Source: Achromobacter denitrificans NBRC 15125 (lineage in GTDB: Bacteria; Pseudomonadota; Gammaproteobacteria; Burkholderiales; Burkholderiaceae_B). From it: 64,000 nt of DNA. The position numbers were made by a program, and so were the translations under genes. Every line of letters starts with the position of its first letter. The stretch's first letter is position 1. The notes below the pieces were generated by a model. The model did not search any database, was not told the DNA's origin, and saw only the letters and a program-made list of their open reading frames with translations. The DNA is taken from the NCBI RefSeq assembly GCF_001571365.1, contig NZ_BCTQ01000008.1, positions 1 through 64,000 of the forward strand. The letters run 5' to 3'. Below, piece by piece: positions 62,984 through 64,000 of the stretch.

Positions 62984-63679
62984 ATGAACACCCATCTCGC
63001 GCTGGCCGCCTGCTGCGCGGCCATCGGTCTGGCCGGCTGCACCAACCTGCCCAAGGCGCAGGACTACTCGACCTCGCTGGGCGAAAGCCAGAGCCAGCTC
63101 CGGCAGGACCCCGACTGGAACGCCGGCCGTGTCTGGGTGCGCCCCGGCCCGTCGATCGGCAGCCTGTACGACAAGAAGCTCATCCTGGAAAAAATGGAGT
63201 ACATACAGGGCGACCGTCCCGACGACCTGGACATGCGCGACGACCCGGCCATGCGCGAGCGCGCGCTGGACTATATGAACGAAGCGCTGCGGCGGGAGTT
63301 CGCGCAATCGGGCTATCAATTGCTGGCCCATCCCGCGCCGCGCGCCTTGCGGCTGCGCGCGGCCATTACCGGCACCTTCAAGAACGACCGCGATCCGCGC
63401 GCGATGGAGTACATCCCGATAGGCTACGTGATCGGCCAGACCGCCAAGGCGGCTGGGCTGCGGGACAAATCCGCGCGCCTGCTGATCGAGGCCGCGCTGC
63501 GCGACGCCAACACCAACGAATTGCTGATCGCGTCGGTGGGCACCGTGACGGGCAGCAACCTGCCGCCGGACCGCAAGCCCACCGCGGACGACGTGCGCAG
63601 CGCCATCGACGAATGGGCGCGCCACGTGCGCGAGCAGTTCGACCGCATCTGGCAGGACGAAAGGCCCGAAGCCGGCTAG
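62984..63679 (+). CDS. DUF3313 family lipoprotein
   Basis: The 231-residue protein is preceded by AAAAGGAGA. The signal has a lipobox (GLAGCT, Cys about 19). The body (DWNAGRVWVRPGPS, YMNEALRREFAQSGYQLL, EYIPIGYVIGQTAKAAGLRDKSARLLIEAALRDANTNELL) fits DUF3313, predicted outer-membrane-associated lipoproteins of unknown role. Confidence 0.85.
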   Translation: MNTHLALAACCAAIGLAGCTNLPKAQDYSTSLGESQSQLRQDPDWNAGRVWVRPGPSIGSLYDKKLILEKMEYIQGDRPDDLDMRDDPAMRERALDYMNEALRREFAQSGYQLLAHPAPRALRLRAAITGTFKNDRDPRAMEYIPIGYVIGQTAKAAGLRDKSARLLIEAALRDANTNELLIASVGTVTGSNLPPDRKPTADDVRSAIDEWARHVREQFDRIWQDERPEAG

Positions 63680-63834
63680 CCGCAAGCGCGCCGGGAACAA
63701 TCGCGAAGGGATCCGGGTCGAAACCGTCGCATTTTCCCTTCAAATAACACGATGTGATGAATATTGACGTCAACCCTCACTTACCCATGACCACGGCTAA
63801 TGCTACTGTTCCGCCTGTGCAAGGAGTACATGCA

Positions 63835-64000
63835 ATGGATCAGAAAACCAAGCCCTGGGCTTTTCCCAAACCCCACCCGGAAAACACCCCGCGTGGCGAA
63901 CGCAATAAACAGGAATTCGACGCTCCCGTCGAAGACCGGAAACCCGCGGCCAAGCCGCGCGGCAAGAAAGAGGCGCCGGTTGCCGGCCGGGCCCGTACAT
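63835..64000 (+). CDS. Small basic/hydrophilic protein, truncated by the window end
   Basis: An ATG at 63835 with AAGGAG eight bases upstream opens a frame that runs off the window after 55 codons (begins MDQKTKPWAFPKPHPENTP). The sequence is Lys/Pro/Arg-rich, with RKPAAKPRGKKEAP, and shows no domain. An out-of-frame ATG at 63830 is too close to the ribosome site. A TTGACGTCAA palindrome lies upstream at 63764-63773. Confidence 0.55.
   Translation, partial: MDQKTKPWAFPKPHPENTPRGERNKQEFDAPVEDRKPAAKPRGKKEAPVAGRART

Noticed and set aside
1-64000. tRNA, rRNA, IS transposases, integrases and prophage genes
   Set aside because: None could be recognised on either strand by reading. A covariance-model scan would be decisive for tRNAs and small RNAs.

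Overview
The window is GC-rich, densely packed bacterial chromosome from a betaproteobacterium. It most resembles Alcaligenaceae (Achromobacter/Bordetella type). The reasons are three Bug-family (tripartite tricarboxylate) solute receptors lying apart from any TctA/TctB membrane genes, many LysR regulators, an azurin gene beside a complete nitrous oxide reductase cluster, and a GC-rich dispersed intergenic repeat. I saw no rRNA, tRNA, IS transposase, integrase or CRISPR array. The assignment is by gene content only.

Layout. 1-2.7 kb: a 29-bp-stem palindrome, then uppP and a TerC/CBS membrane protein on the minus strand. 2.9-12.5 kb: azurin (minus) diverges from nosR-nosZ-nosD-nosF-nosY-nosL-apbE(nosX) (plus), with FNR/DNR-type boxes between them. 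This is a self-contained N2O respiration unit: catalytic enzyme, flavo-iron-sulfur activator, Cu/S-maturation ABC system, copper lipoprotein and flavin transferase. 12.7-17.3 kb: suhB-like phosphatase, trmJ, a Bug receptor divergent from its IclR regulator, and an MscS channel. 17.5-22.5 kb: a tightly overlapping imelysin/dihaem/imelysin/DUF1513 operon, probably for iron. 22.7-29.7 kb: LysR, then aldolase/Bug/2-hydroxyacid dehydrogenase, an MFS symporter, an alpha-beta-barrel protein and a second LysR.

29.8-35 kb: a nitrogen-scavenging operon (substrate-binding protein, permease, ATPase, AtzG-like DUF4089 protein, AtzE-like amidase, GntR regulator). It is preceded by a textbook sigma-54 promoter and an NtrC-type site. 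35-37.4 kb: a monooxygenase-like membrane protein, an FMN reductase, and about 1 kb of non-coding repeats. The repeats are a 95-bp tandem duplication and then four iterated units, each headed by a 7-11-7 inverted motif resembling paired DnaA boxes. 37.4-47.2 kb: dodecin, a histone-H1-like basic protein, two LysR/SDR divergent modules, an aldose epimerase, and an SDR/fumarylacetoacetase/Bug operon.

47.2-49.1 kb: an AT-rich orphan P-loop ATPase flanked by hairpins, the clearest accessory insertion. 49.1-58 kb: conserved housekeeping genes (mutS, a ribosomal-oxygenase-like cupin, dapA-bamC, an M50 protease, a YciO/Sua5-type protein, a YpfJ-type metallopeptidase). 58.2-64 kb: a coupled pair that includes a DUF1828-like protein, an ArsR/MFS divergent pair, PaiB, a DUF3313 lipoprotein, and a small ORF cut off by the window end.

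Strongest leads: the iterated repeat block at 36.8-37.4 kb, the NtrC/sigma-54 amidase operon, and the orphan ATPase.
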